Origin: Dongia_A sp044226685
GTDB taxonomy: Bacteria > Pseudomonadota > Alphaproteobacteria > Dongiales > Dongiaceae
Reading direction: 5' to 3'
NCBI GenBank assembly: GCA_044226685.1
Contig: JBGAGP010000007.1
Coordinates: forward strand, 1 to 64,000
DNA: 64,000 nucleotides
The position numbers were made by a program, and so were the translations under genes. A model generated the notes under the pieces. It was given only the letters and a program-made list of their open reading frames with translations, was not told the origin of the DNA and did not search any database. The first letter of the stretch is position 1; each line of letters begins with the position of its first letter. Of this stretch, positions 43,501-52,522 are shown piece by piece.

Positions 43501-44331
43501 TCAGGCGATCAGCATCAGCGCGCAGCTGGGCGCCGCCAGGAAGCCTTGCAGCTCCGCCAGGTGCGCGGCGATGAGCGTGGCCGGCACGATCACCAGGCCG
43601 CAATCGGCATGGGATACGGCGCGACGCAATTCCGCCGCGTCCATCGTCGCCATCTGGCGGAAGACGGTGCGGCTGGTGGCGAGATCGTAGCGCTGGCGCA
43701 ATGCCGCCTCCTGCGGCGCATCCGGCAGGCGGGCCACGTAGAGCCGGGCGTGGTCGACACCGCCCAGGGCGCGCGCCGCCAGCATCGCCCGGTCGCCGGC
43801 GGTCGACCCGTCATGGATCACCAGCACGTTGTGGCGCTGGTCACTGGCGGGGCCGAGCAGAAGACAGGCGCGGCCGCAGGATGCGGCCGCCGCGAACCAG
43901 TCGGTCGAGATGCGCAAATGGCGGCTGACGGCACGGCTGGTCGTCTCCACCACCAGCAGGTCACCGCCGCCCGCCGCCGCCAAGGCGGCGGAACGATCGC
44001 CGCGCACGATCTCGAAGGATGCGGTCACGTTGAGCCGGCCGGCCAGATCTTCGAGCCGGCGCCGGGCGCGCGCCGCCAGCGCGCGGAACTCCGCTTCGAG
44101 ATCGCCCGGCTCCAGGGGCATGGCGGTGGCGGAGGCCAGGCTCACCTGCCGGGTGAAGGGCAGCGCCGCCGCTTCCAGCAGGCGGGCATCCTCGATGAAC
44201 ATGGCATGCAGGGTCGCCTTCGCCCGCCGCGCCATCTCGGCCGCCTGTTCCAGGGCAACCAGGTTCTCGCAGGCGGATTCGAGGGCCACCACCACGCGAT
44301 GAACAGCGAAATCGGTCTCTTCGGCGCTCAT
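43501..44331 (-). CDS. universal stress protein-like, two-domain
   Basis: A 276-residue protein with a first USP-like domain (VHRVVVALESACENLVALEQ, LHAMFIEDARLLEAAALPF, and FEIVRGDRSAALAAA) and a second, shortened one (NVLVIHDGSTAGDRAMLAAR). The ATP-binding G-x2-G-x9-G(S/T) loop of UspA is not clear in either domain, so it may be a non-ATP-binding type. It stands between the Lon-like protease, 9 bp upstream, and the M50 protease, which suggests a stress-linked operon. The family is a weak match and the exact role is unknown. Confidence 0.68.
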   Translation of the reverse strand: MSAEETDFAVHRVVVALESACENLVALEQAAEMARRAKATLHAMFIEDARLLEAAALPFTRQVSLASATAMPLEPGDLEAEFRALAARARRRLEDLAGRLNVTASFEIVRGDRSAALAAAGGGDLLVVETTSRAVSRHLRISTDWFAAAASCGRACLLLGPASDQRHNVLVIHDGSTAGDRAMLAARALGGVDHARLYVARLPDAPQEAALRQRYDLATSRTVFRQMATMDAAELRRAVSHADCGLVIVPATLIAAHLAELQGFLAAPSCALMLIA

Positions 44332-44340
44332 CGCCGTACC

Positions 44341-46740
44341 TCAGGCCTTGTCGTTGCGCCGCGCGAAGGCGGCCGCCTTCTCGGCGAAGTCCGCCAGGCG
44401 ACGCGCGACGCGCGCGTTGATCGAGTCCTCGGGATAGCTGCCATCCGCCGCCGGCCGGCCGGCCGGCACACCGGTCAGCAGCTCGATCGCCTGGTCGACA
44501 TCCTCGATGGAATGGATGTGGAACTTGCCGTCCCGCGCCGCCGCCTGCACGTCGCCCCGCAGCATCAGATGCTTCACGTTGCTGGCCGGGATGATGACGC
44601 CCTGTTCGCCGCTGAGGCCGCGGTCGCGGCAGAGATCGAAGAAGCCCTCGATCTTCTCGTTCACGCCGCCGATGGCCTGGGAGCGGCCGTTCTGGTCGAC
44701 CGAGCCGGTCATCGCGAAACGCTGGCTGATCGGCACCTCCGCCAGGGCGGAGAGCAGCGCGCAGAGCTCGGCCATCGAGGCGCTGTCGCCGTCGACGCCG
44801 CCATAGGATTGTTCGAACACCAGGCTCGCCGTCAGCGACAGCGGTCTGTCGCGGCCGAAGCGTCCGCCGAGGAAGCCGGAAAGGATCAGCACGCCCTTGG
44901 AATGCAGCGGCCCGCCCAGCTCCACCTCGCGCTCGATGTCGGTGACCTCGCCGCGGCCCAGGCGGACGCGGGCGGAGATGCGGCTGGGCCGGCCGAACGA
45001 CATGGTCCCCATGCCGATGACGGCGAGGCCGTTGATCTGGCCGATCCGGGCGCCGGCCGTGTCGATGTGATAGGTGCCGCGCAGGATCTCCTCGCGCAGG
45101 CGCTGCGGCAGGCGGTCGGTGCGGCGGATCTGCGCGTCGATCGCCGCCTGCACATGCTCGGCCTCGACCCGCGCGGCGCCGGCCAGGCCGGCGAAATGGT
45201 CGGATTCGACGATCAGGTCGTTGACGCTGCGCATATGGGTCGAGAGCTTCTGCGAATCCTCGACCATGCGCGAGGCCTGCTCGATCACCCGGGCGATCGC
45301 AGTGCGGCCGAAGGCCTTCAGATTCTCGCGCCGCACCGAGGTGGCGATGAGCCGCGCCATCAGCGCGGTGTTGTGCACGTTGCGGTCGACCCGGTCCTCG
45401 AAGTCCACCGGCACCTTGAACAGCTCGGCGAAATCCGGGTCGTGCTGCTGCAGCAGGTAGTAGACCATCGGCTCGCCGACCAGTACCACCTTGATGTCGA
45501 GCGGGATCGGCTCCGGCTCCAGCGAAATGGTGCTGGCGAGGCTCAGCATCTGCTCCACCGATTCGATGCGGATCTCGCGCGCGCGCAATGCCCGCTTCAG
45601 CGATTCGTAGCCGATGCCGCTCTGCAGCAGGCGGATCACGTCGATGATCAGGTAGCCGCCATTCGCCTTGTGCAAGGCGCCCGGCTTCAGCAGGTTGAAA
45701 TCGGTGACCAGCGTGCCGAAGCGCGCCATGTGCTCGACCCGGCCGACGATGGTCTGGTGGTTGGGCCGGTCCTCGTAATAGATCGGCGCCCCCTGGCCGG
45801 GGGTGTTTTCCACCACCACATTCACCTGGTAGCGGCGAAAGCTGCGCCCGGGGGCGTCGTCCTCCTCCATTCCGGGCGCGATCGGCAGCGGATGCGCCTG
45901 GGGCAGGAAGTCGTCGGAATTCTCGACGATGTCGCCCTCGACCTCGCCCAGATAGGCGACGACCTCGGGCAGGTCCTGGTGGCCGCGGCGAAGCTCTTCG
46001 ATCAGGTGGCCGACGGCGAAGCGCGTCATGTCATGGTTGAGGGCGCGCACCGCCTCGCGATGCTTGCGTTCCAGGTCCGGCATGCGGCGGACCACGACTT
46101 CGAGTTCCCCTTGCAGGGACTCGATCACCTTCTTGATGCGCTCCTGCTCGGGCTCCGGCAGCTTGTTGAATTCCTCCGGCCGCAACACTTCGCCATCCTT
46201 GAGCGGCGCCAGGGCCAGGCCCATCGGGGTGCGGATCAGCGCGACGTTCTCCTTCTGCGCCTTCTGCTGCAGCGCGCTGAAGGGGGTCTCGGCCTGCTGC
46301 TTGAACTGCTCGTCGATCACCTCGCGCCGCGCGCGGTAGTCGTCGCCCTCGAAGGTCGCCGGCAGAACCGCCTTCAGCTCCTCGATCAGCTTGCGCATGG
46401 CCTCGCAGAACGGCTTGGCGCGACCGGGCGGCAGGCGCAGCGCGTTGGGCCGCTGCGGATCGGCGAAATTGTTGACGTAGCACCAATCGTCCGGCGTCGC
46501 CTGACGGGTGGCCTGGCGGCGCAGGTAGTCGGCGATCACCGAGTGCTTGCCGGTGCCGCTGGTGCCCAGGGCGAACAGGTTGTAGCCCGGATGCTTGACG
46601 CCGACGCCGAAGGCGACGGCCTCGATGGCGCGCTCCTGGCCGATCAGGCCGGGCAGATCCTCCAGGTCGTCCGTGCTGTCGCCCGGCAAAGTGGCGGGAT
46701 CGCAGCGATTAAACAGTTGTTCCGGCGAAAGCGCAGTCAC
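44341..46740 (-). CDS. Lon-like ATP-dependent protease (AAA_32/LonC-like family)
   Basis: A 799-residue protein of the stand-alone Lon-like family whose ATPase domain is AAA_32, different from E. coli Lon. The Walker A loop is near residues 59-66 (GTSGTGKHSV) and a long coiled-coil insertion lies between about 180 and 290. The C-terminal protease domain has the catalytic dyad S653 (VDGDSASMAEL) and K696 (GGVNEKIEGFFD), 43 residues apart as in Lon. No N-terminal Lon substrate domain exists. The start is a GTG preceded by GAGGAA. It is the first gene of a four-gene minus-strand run. Confidence 0.9.
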   Translation of the reverse strand: MTALSPEQLFNRCDPATLPGDSTDDLEDLPGLIGQERAIEAVAFGVGVKHPGYNLFALGTSGTGKHSVIADYLRRQATRQATPDDWCYVNNFADPQRPNALRLPPGRAKPFCEAMRKLIEELKAVLPATFEGDDYRARREVIDEQFKQQAETPFSALQQKAQKENVALIRTPMGLALAPLKDGEVLRPEEFNKLPEPEQERIKKVIESLQGELEVVVRRMPDLERKHREAVRALNHDMTRFAVGHLIEELRRGHQDLPEVVAYLGEVEGDIVENSDDFLPQAHPLPIAPGMEEDDAPGRSFRRYQVNVVVENTPGQGAPIYYEDRPNHQTIVGRVEHMARFGTLVTDFNLLKPGALHKANGGYLIIDVIRLLQSGIGYESLKRALRAREIRIESVEQMLSLASTISLEPEPIPLDIKVVLVGEPMVYYLLQQHDPDFAELFKVPVDFEDRVDRNVHNTALMARLIATSVRRENLKAFGRTAIARVIEQASRMVEDSQKLSTHMRSVNDLIVESDHFAGLAGAARVEAEHVQAAIDAQIRRTDRLPQRLREEILRGTYHIDTAGARIGQINGLAVIGMGTMSFGRPSRISARVRLGRGEVTDIEREVELGGPLHSKGVLILSGFLGGRFGRDRPLSLTASLVFEQSYGGVDGDSASMAELCALLSALAEVPISQRFAMTGSVDQNGRSQAIGGVNEKIEGFFDLCRDRGLSGEQGVIIPASNVKHLMLRGDVQAAARDGKFHIHSIEDVDQAIELLTGVPAGRPAADGSYPEDSINARVARRLADFAEKAAAFARRNDKA

Positions 46741-46772
46741 AATGACGGTTCCTCATCGGTCTTTGCGATAGA

Positions 46773-46799
46773 TTGCGCTGTTGCTGCGTTGCAGCGCAA
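46773..46799. promoter_or_regulatory. inverted repeat in a divergent promoter region
   Basis: ttgcgctg and cagcgcaa are exact complements 11 bp apart, between the divergent Lon-like and DMT transporter genes. The size is right for an operator of a dimeric regulator. No regulator gene is nearby and the sequence does not match a site I can name. Confidence 0.4.
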
Positions 46800-46879
46800 G
46801 AGGCCAGTCTCCTGGAGACGGTGCGTTCCACGCGGCCGCGTCGCGCATTGCCCGATTGCCGACCGGCGAATTCACTGGC

Positions 46880-47884
46880 ATGAGTAGCGGTATTGATCGT
46901 GACTTCGGGGGCAACGTGACCACCTCCACTTCGCCGCAGGCCGGCGGCGCGCGGCACCATCCGGTCCTGGGGGCGATGACGCTTTGTCTCGGCGTCCTGG
47001 TCTTCGCGCTCCAGGATTTCGTCATCAAGTCGATCAGCGATCACTATCCCGTCCACCAGGCGATCATCATCCGCTGCGTGGTGGCGCTGCCCATCATGCT
47101 GGTACTGGTGCGGATGCAGGGCAGCCTGCGCGACCTTTGGTCGCCGCGGCTGCGCTGGCTGGTCCTGCGCGGATTGATCCTGGTCGTCTCTTACACGACC
47201 TACTACCTGGCTTTTCCCGCCATGCCGCTGGCGCAGGTGATCGCGCTGTGGTTCACCACGCCGCTCTTCGTCGTGGCGCTGGCGGGGCCGCTGCTGGGCG
47301 AGACGGTCGGCGCACGGCGCTGGATCGCGACCCTGATCGGCTTTGCCGGGGTGCTGGTGATGGTGAAGCCCTTCACCGCGTCCTTCGATCTTGCGGCGCT
47401 GCTGCCGGTCGCCGCTGCCTTGGCCTATGGCACGGCGCAGTTGATGGCGCGACGCATGGGCGTCACCGAATCCGCTGCGGTGATGTCGTTCTACCAGAAC
47501 CTGGTGTTCTTCTTCGCCGCGGGCATCGCCGCGATCGTCCTGGGGGACGGGCGCTACGCCGGCAGCGGCGACGCCAGCCTGGACTTCCTGTTCCGCGCCT
47601 GGAGCATGCCGCCGACGGAGGATCTTTTGCTGCTCGCCGCCTGCGGCCCGATCGCCTCCGCCGGAATGGTGCTGCTGACGCAGGCCTATCGCATGGCGGA
47701 AGCGAATTTCGTCACCTCTTTCGAATACACCGCGATCATCTGGGCCACCCTCGGCGGCTGGTACTTTTTCCACGAGATGCCGGATCGATTCACCTATCTC
47801 GGGGCGGCCATGATCATCGCCGCCGGCCTCTATGTGCTGTACGGCTCCCGCAAGCCGACACCGGTGGAAATCGAGCCGATCTGA
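46880..47884 (+). CDS. DMT superfamily (EamA-type) transporter
   Basis: A 334-residue inner-membrane protein with ten helices arranged as two EamA repeats (about residues 30-170 and 180-325). Typical stretches are HPVLGAMTLCLGVLVFALQD, YYLAFPAMPLAQVIALWFTT and SFEYTAIIWATLGGWYFFHE. The family exports amino acids, nucleosides and other metabolites; the substrate cannot be told. The start gives MSSGIDRDFGG, and a frame 33 codons longer has no similarity. The serine hydrolase gene follows 11 bp later on the same strand. Confidence 0.87.
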   Translation: MSSGIDRDFGGNVTTSTSPQAGGARHHPVLGAMTLCLGVLVFALQDFVIKSISDHYPVHQAIIIRCVVALPIMLVLVRMQGSLRDLWSPRLRWLVLRGLILVVSYTTYYLAFPAMPLAQVIALWFTTPLFVVALAGPLLGETVGARRWIATLIGFAGVLVMVKPFTASFDLAALLPVAAALAYGTAQLMARRMGVTESAAVMSFYQNLVFFFAAGIAAIVLGDGRYAGSGDASLDFLFRAWSMPPTEDLLLLAACGPIASAGMVLLTQAYRMAEANFVTSFEYTAIIWATLGGWYFFHEMPDRFTYLGAAMIIAAGLYVLYGSRKPTPVEIEPI

Positions 47885-47895
47885 GGCATTCGCCC

Positions 47896-49026
47896 ATGCA
47901 GCTGCTGAATTTCATGAGTCCGACCCCGGCGGAACAGCCGGTCCTCAACAGCAACCGCGACCGCTATTTCCCGATCCGGACCATCCGCCGCGGCGCACAG
48001 GTGTACCCGCTGCCCCCTGCCGCCCGGCCGCTCGACGCGGCGGCCCTCGGCGTCGACGCCTTCATGGCGGAGCATCGGGTCGGCGGCCTGTTGGTCTTGA
48101 AGCGCGGCGAGATCCACCTGGAGCGCTATGGCCTCGGCCTCGACGAGCGCACGCGGTGGTATTCCTATTCCATCGGCAAGTCGGTGATGTCGACCCTGCT
48201 GGGGGCGGCAATCCACCAGGGCGCCATCGACGGGGTTTCCGATCCCGTCACGCGCTATCTGCCGGACCTGCGCGGCACCGCCTACGAGGCCAACACCATC
48301 CGCCACCTGCTGGAGATGTCGTCGGGGGTGCAGTGGGACGAGGCCTATCGCGACGGCACCTCGGATTTCGCGCGCTACTACAACGCCGTGCTCGAAGGCC
48401 GCCGCGACGGCGCCATGGCGGTGATGCGCGGCCTGAAGCGCGCGGTGCCGCCGGGCACGCGCTTCGTCTACAGCAGCGGTGAATCCTACCTGCTGGGGGC
48501 GCTGATCGCCGCGGCCACCGGGCAGACGCTGTCCGACTATCTTTCAGACCGCATCTGGGCGCGCTTCGGCATGGAGGCCGATGGCTACTGGACGCTCGAT
48601 GCGCCCGATGGGCTGGAGATGGGCAGCGGCGGCTGCAACTTCACCCTGCGCGATTTCGGCCGCTTCGGCCTTTTCATCCTCGGCGGCGGCATTGCCGGCG
48701 GCGAGGCGATCCTGCCTGCGGGATGGATCGCGGAAGCCAGCCACCCGCGGCCGGATTCGCCGCAGGTCGGCTATGGCCGCGTCGCGCCGCAGGTGCCCAT
48801 GGGCTACGGCTATCAATGGTGGTCGTTCCCCAGCGGCGACCCGCGCCTGCCCGGCCATGACGGCGCCTTCACCGGCCAGGGCATTTTCGGCCAGTTCCTC
48901 TACCTCAACCCGCGCGAGGAGCTCGCGGTGGTGATCTGGAGCTGCTGGCCCGATCCCTGGATGGAGGAGAAGGAATGGGCCGCCTACCGCTTCCTTTCGC
49001 GCTGCGTCGAAGCGCTCAGGAACTGA
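47896..49026 (+). CDS. serine hydrolase of the beta-lactamase/class C family
   Basis: A 376-residue protein of the penicillin-binding-like serine hydrolases. The S-x2-K nucleophile and base are S92 and K95 in YSIGKSVMSTLLG, the YxN-like motif reads VYSSGESYLLG, and the third motif is HDGAFTGQG near residue 320. No clear signal peptide or lipobox is visible, so it may act in the cytoplasm or be an esterase rather than a cell-wall enzyme. It starts 11 bp after the transporter gene. Its 3' end overlaps the convergent DUF1513 gene by 11 bp. Confidence 0.85.
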   Translation: MQLLNFMSPTPAEQPVLNSNRDRYFPIRTIRRGAQVYPLPPAARPLDAAALGVDAFMAEHRVGGLLVLKRGEIHLERYGLGLDERTRWYSYSIGKSVMSTLLGAAIHQGAIDGVSDPVTRYLPDLRGTAYEANTIRHLLEMSSGVQWDEAYRDGTSDFARYYNAVLEGRRDGAMAVMRGLKRAVPPGTRFVYSSGESYLLGALIAAATGQTLSDYLSDRIWARFGMEADGYWTLDAPDGLEMGSGGCNFTLRDFGRFGLFILGGGIAGGEAILPAGWIAEASHPRPDSPQVGYGRVAPQVPMGYGYQWWSFPSGDPRLPGHDGAFTGQGIFGQFLYLNPREELAVVIWSCWPDPWMEEKEWAAYRFLSRCVEALRN

Positions 49027-50131
49027 CCCGCAGCAGGTGATTATCGAAGCGGTATTCCGCCGGCCCGTCGCCGTCGAGCGGCGCCGCGCTGCTGGCGCCG
49101 TCCGCCAGGGTGAACAGGTCGCCGCCGCCGCTGGATACCAGCAGGGTCCGCGCCGCATCGGCCGCCGCCAGGCCACAGCCGTCATGCACGTCAGCGCCGC
49201 CAGCGACGCTGCCATCGGCGGCGTTCCACAGGCCGACGCAATTGCCGCGCGGCGAGCTCATCGCCACCAGGCCGCCGCCGAGATCGACCGCCGCGCTGCC
49301 GCAATAGCCGCGGAAGCCGCCCCAGCCGCCTTTGGGTGTCGCCAGCCAGCGCAGGTCTTCGCCGCGCCGATGCAGGAATCCCAGCGGGCGATCCAGGTCC
49401 GGTACCTCGGCTGAGTCCTGCAGGGCGGCCACCACCTGCCCGTCCGCGGTCAGCGCCAGATGGCGGATGCTCATCCGCGACAGGACCGGATCGAGCCTCA
49501 CCTGGTCCAGGACGCTGCCCGCCTGCCAGTCGAGATAAACGAGATCGGACCGGATATCCGCCGCCTCCGCTGCGGTCATCCGGTCGTGCCGGTGGTCGAG
49601 CCCGCCATTGGCGACGACCAGGGTCACGCCGTCCGGCAACAGGCGCAAATCGTGCGGGCCGATGCCGCCGGTCGGGAAGTCGCGCAGCCGCGCATAGCCC
49701 GCCGCCGCGTCATGCACGCCGACGAGGCCGCGGCGCCGGGTCATGTCGTTCTCGGTCAACAGAAGGTAGCGGCCATCGGGCGTGAACACGCCATGGCCGG
49801 AGAAATGCCGGTCGGCTGCCGTCGGCGCGATGATGGTCAGCGGATCGCCGGTGGCGAGATCGAAGACCTGGGCGTAGGTGCCGGGGCGGCGGCCGAAACA
49901 TACGGCTTCGTTCGCCCCGGGCCGCAATGCCAGGCCGTGGCCGCGATCGGCCAGGTCGAGGTCATAGAGCGGCGCGCCGGTTTCGCTCAGCGCCACCGCG
50001 ACCTGCCGCCCGTCGAGCGTCGCGGCGGCCGAGAGATAGCGCGGCTGCGCCGCCGCGAAAGCCGGCCGCGTGGCGCCGGCCAGCAGCGTGGCGCCGGCGC
50101 CCGCCAGAAAGAGTCTGCGGTCAATCGCCAT
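49016..50131 (-). CDS. DUF1513 domain protein, Tat-exported
   Basis: A 371-residue beta-propeller-like protein of the DUF1513 family, found in iron-uptake loci next to imelysins. It starts with a twin-arginine signal (MAIDRRLFLAGAGATLLAG, cleaved near PAFA), so a folded, cofactor-holding or copper/iron-related periplasmic protein is likely. Family motifs are GRRPGTYAQVFDL and HFSGHGVFTPDGRYLLLTEN, with GIGPHDLRLLPDG and RHLALTADGQVV after them. Its ATG overlaps the imelysin gene by 11 bp; an ATG three codons farther upstream is also possible. It is the last gene of the minus-strand operon. The function is not established. Confidence 0.87.
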   Translation of the reverse strand: MAIDRRLFLAGAGATLLAGATRPAFAAAQPRYLSAAATLDGRQVAVALSETGAPLYDLDLADRGHGLALRPGANEAVCFGRRPGTYAQVFDLATGDPLTIIAPTAADRHFSGHGVFTPDGRYLLLTENDMTRRRGLVGVHDAAAGYARLRDFPTGGIGPHDLRLLPDGVTLVVANGGLDHRHDRMTAAEAADIRSDLVYLDWQAGSVLDQVRLDPVLSRMSIRHLALTADGQVVAALQDSAEVPDLDRPLGFLHRRGEDLRWLATPKGGWGGFRGYCGSAAVDLGGGLVAMSSPRGNCVGLWNAADGSVAGGADVHDGCGLAAADAARTLLVSSGGGDLFTLADGASSAAPLDGDGPAEYRFDNHLLRVSS

Positions 50132-51227
50132 CGAGCGCATTGAATCCAATCGGCAGGTTGAGGTCGGTGGCGACCGGGCCGGAGAGCAGGTCGCGCAGCC
50201 GCAGGAGCTGTTCGCCCAGCGCCTCGACCGCCTTGCGCTGGCCCGCATCGGCCACCGCCTGGTCGAGCGGCAGGGTGATGCGGTCCTTGGCCTCGAAGGC
50301 CTGGTCCAGCGTGGCGGCCAGGGCATCGGCGACCGGGCCGCCTTCCGGCGTCGCACGCAGCAGCTTGCCAAGGCCGCCATCGGTGCCGAAGGCCTCGCGC
50401 AGGCCTTCGAGATTGGCCTTCAGCACGTCCAGCGACAGGGCGCTGCGCCAGTATTCCGCCGCCTGCGGCTTCGCCTTGGCGAGGGAATCGCCGAGCGGCG
50501 CCAGCAGCTTCATGTCGCGGATGGCGATGGTCGCGGTCAGCAGGTCGTTCAGCAGGCGCGCCGCCGCGTCGCGCGGTTTCGGCGCCTCTTCGTCATCCGG
50601 ATCCGGCTGATCCAGGCTTTGCAGATAGGGTTTGTCGCCACCGGTCCAGCCATCGACGATCTCGTTGGCGATGGTGTCGAGGTTGTCGCCGATCGCCACC
50701 AGCAAGGCGCAGCGGAAGGCGGCACCCGGCGCCTGCGGCGTTATCGCCGGCAGCGCGTCATCCTCGAACAGCAGGCGCTCCAGCGCCGGCAGGCCCTGGA
50801 CGCCGACGCTGGTGGTGGCGAAGCGTTCCTTCTCCAGCGCGGCCGGGTCCTGCTTGCTCAGCACCTCGCTCAGCTGCCGGCCCACCACATTGCGCTTGTC
50901 GGGCCAGTATTCGATGCGGAAGGCGCGCTGATGCTCCGACACCGGGCCGGAGGCGAGGTATTGCAGCCGCGCCCATTGCCGCACGGTGTCGGAGAAGGCC
51001 GCGCGCGCCGTGTCCAGCTGCGCCGCATCCGGCGCCTCGCACAGGGCGCCGAGCGCGCTTTTCAAGGTTGCGGTCGATGACGCCAGCGCCTGATAGCCGG
51101 GCACGATCATCGCATGCGCGGTCTCGCGCATCGCAGTGGCGTAGTCGGCGTCGGTCACTGCCCGGGCCGGGGCGGAATGGATTGCGGCCAGGGCGAGCAG
51201 CGCTACGGCAAGCAGGCTTCGTTTCAT
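50121..51227 (-). CDS. imelysin family protein (second, shorter)
   Basis: A periplasmic protein of 368 residues with a signal peptide (MKRSLLAVALLALAAIHSAP, cut near ARA). It belongs to the imelysin/EfeO M75-like family, proteins that bind iron in the periplasm or at the outer membrane. The helix-rich fold and stretches RIEYWPDKRNVVGRQLSEVL and GVQGLPALERLLFE are recognisable, but the GxHxxE motif of the classic members is not seen here; the equivalent segment reads GLPALERLLF. It overlaps the di-heme gene stop by 4 bp (ATGA), so translation is coupled. Confidence 0.87.
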   Translation of the reverse strand: MKRSLLAVALLALAAIHSAPARAVTDADYATAMRETAHAMIVPGYQALASSTATLKSALGALCEAPDAAQLDTARAAFSDTVRQWARLQYLASGPVSEHQRAFRIEYWPDKRNVVGRQLSEVLSKQDPAALEKERFATTSVGVQGLPALERLLFEDDALPAITPQAPGAAFRCALLVAIGDNLDTIANEIVDGWTGGDKPYLQSLDQPDPDDEEAPKPRDAAARLLNDLLTATIAIRDMKLLAPLGDSLAKAKPQAAEYWRSALSLDVLKANLEGLREAFGTDGGLGKLLRATPEGGPVADALAATLDQAFEAKDRITLPLDQAVADAGQRKAVEALGEQLLRLRDLLSGPVATDLNLPIGFNALDGD

Positions 51228-52522
51228 AGGCTCTCCAAAAAGGCGATCAACGCGTCGCGGTCCGCCGCCGGCAACTCGGCCGCGGCCCGCCGCGCTCGCG
51301 CCGCTTCGCCATCATGCCACAGAATGGCCTCCAGGATGGACCGGGCGCGGCCGTCATGCAGCAGGTTTGCGGCGGGACCCTTCGCCGCACGTTGTCCAAG
51401 CCCCCAGAGCGGCGCGGTCCGCCAGTCGCGCGAATCGGGGGCCGGCGACACCAGGCCATCCTCCGTCCGGTCGGCGAGGCCGTCGCCCATGTCATGCAGC
51501 AGCAGGTCGGTATAGGGCGCGATCTCGATCGTGTGGCCGGCGGCATCTTCCGAGGGCTGGCTTTCGGTGTGGCAGGCACCGCAGCCGATGCGGGCGAAGA
51601 TCGCCGCCCCGTTCCCGGCGGCGAGACCTGGATGCGTGGCAGGCGCGGGGGCCGGCAGCGTGCGCAGGTATTGCGCGATCAGCTCGACCGTCTGGGCGTT
51701 GACTTCCGTCTCGCCGGCGGGAGCACCCTGCGGCGCGCCGCGACAGGCCGTCTGCGCTGCCGTGCAATCGCCCCAGGCCTCCGGGTGCACGGGCGTCGAC
51801 AGGCCGAGGTCGAAATGGAAGGCGCCGGAGATCTGGTGCTCCAGATCGGGCTCGGTCGCCTTCCAGCCGAAGCGGCCGGGATGGATGTCGGCATCCGCAT
51901 AGGTGCTCATCACCACCGCACCGGAAATGCCGTCGCCGTCGAGGTCGTCGGGGTCGGCCAGTTCCGCCAGGCGGCTGAAGGGAATGCGCTCCAATAGCCC
52001 GATGCCGTGCAGGTCCTGCGCCAGGCGCGGCGACAGCCACGCGATCCGCGTGGAACCGCCATCATCGTTGGCGATGGCAAAACGCGGCCGGCGCAGCTCG
52101 ACCCGCGTGCCGTCCGCCAGGGTGACGGTCCGCAGGTCATAGGACAGGAGCAGGCGGCCTTCGGCGGCGAGGCCGGTACCGGCGGCGGTCTGCACCTGCT
52201 CACCCAGCAGCGGATGCGCCATGAGCTTGCCCGCGCGCACGTCGCCGACTCGCAAAGCGAGCGACGCGGCGGCCGGCAACTCGCCCGGTTCCAGGGTGAC
52301 CGGCGTCTGGCCACCGCCTTGGTGACAGGTGGCGCAGGCGCGGGCATTGAACAGCGGCCCGAGGCCGTCCGCCGCCTTGGTTGAGGACGGTGCGGGCACC
52401 CAGAGCCGCTCGAACAACGCGCGGCCGAGCACGACGTCCATGGATTCGACGGCGGCGGCCGGCGCGACTGCGGCCACCGACAGCAAGGCCGCCACCGCCA
52501 TGACTCTACCCGACGTGGACAT
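51224..52522 (-). CDS. di-heme oxidoreductase (thiol oxidoreductase, DUF1111/DHOR family)
   Basis: A periplasmic c-type cytochrome of 432 residues with a signal peptide; an internal ATG at residue 8 gives a better-looking one (MAVAALLSVAAVAPAAA). Two heme attachment motifs are visible, CATCHQGG near residue 60 and CGACHTES near 315. Family motifs are LPAAASLALRVGDVRAGKLM and FGWKATEPDLEHQISGAFHF. Members of this family stand between imelysin genes in many proteobacteria and are thought to serve iron acquisition, perhaps by redox work on iron. The start overlaps the multicopper oxidase end by 17 bp. Confidence 0.9.
   Translation of the reverse strand: MSTSGRVMAVAALLSVAAVAPAAAVESMDVVLGRALFERLWVPAPSSTKAADGLGPLFNARACATCHQGGGQTPVTLEPGELPAAASLALRVGDVRAGKLMAHPLLGEQVQTAAGTGLAAEGRLLLSYDLRTVTLADGTRVELRRPRFAIANDDGGSTRIAWLSPRLAQDLHGIGLLERIPFSRLAELADPDDLDGDGISGAVVMSTYADADIHPGRFGWKATEPDLEHQISGAFHFDLGLSTPVHPEAWGDCTAAQTACRGAPQGAPAGETEVNAQTVELIAQYLRTLPAPAPATHPGLAAGNGAAIFARIGCGACHTESQPSEDAAGHTIEIAPYTDLLLHDMGDGLADRTEDGLVSPAPDSRDWRTAPLWGLGQRAAKGPAANLLHDGRARSILEAILWHDGEAARARRAAAELPAADRDALIAFLESL

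Noticed and set aside
43498..46887. An 1129-codon plus-strand frame opposite the USP and Lon-like genes
   Set aside because: Composition is antisense-like and it runs over two true genes with catalytic residues on the other strand.
50121..50131. Frameshift or fusion between the second imelysin and DUF1513
   Set aside because: The two frames overlap by only 11 bp, each has its own signal peptide, and such overlaps are common in this operon.
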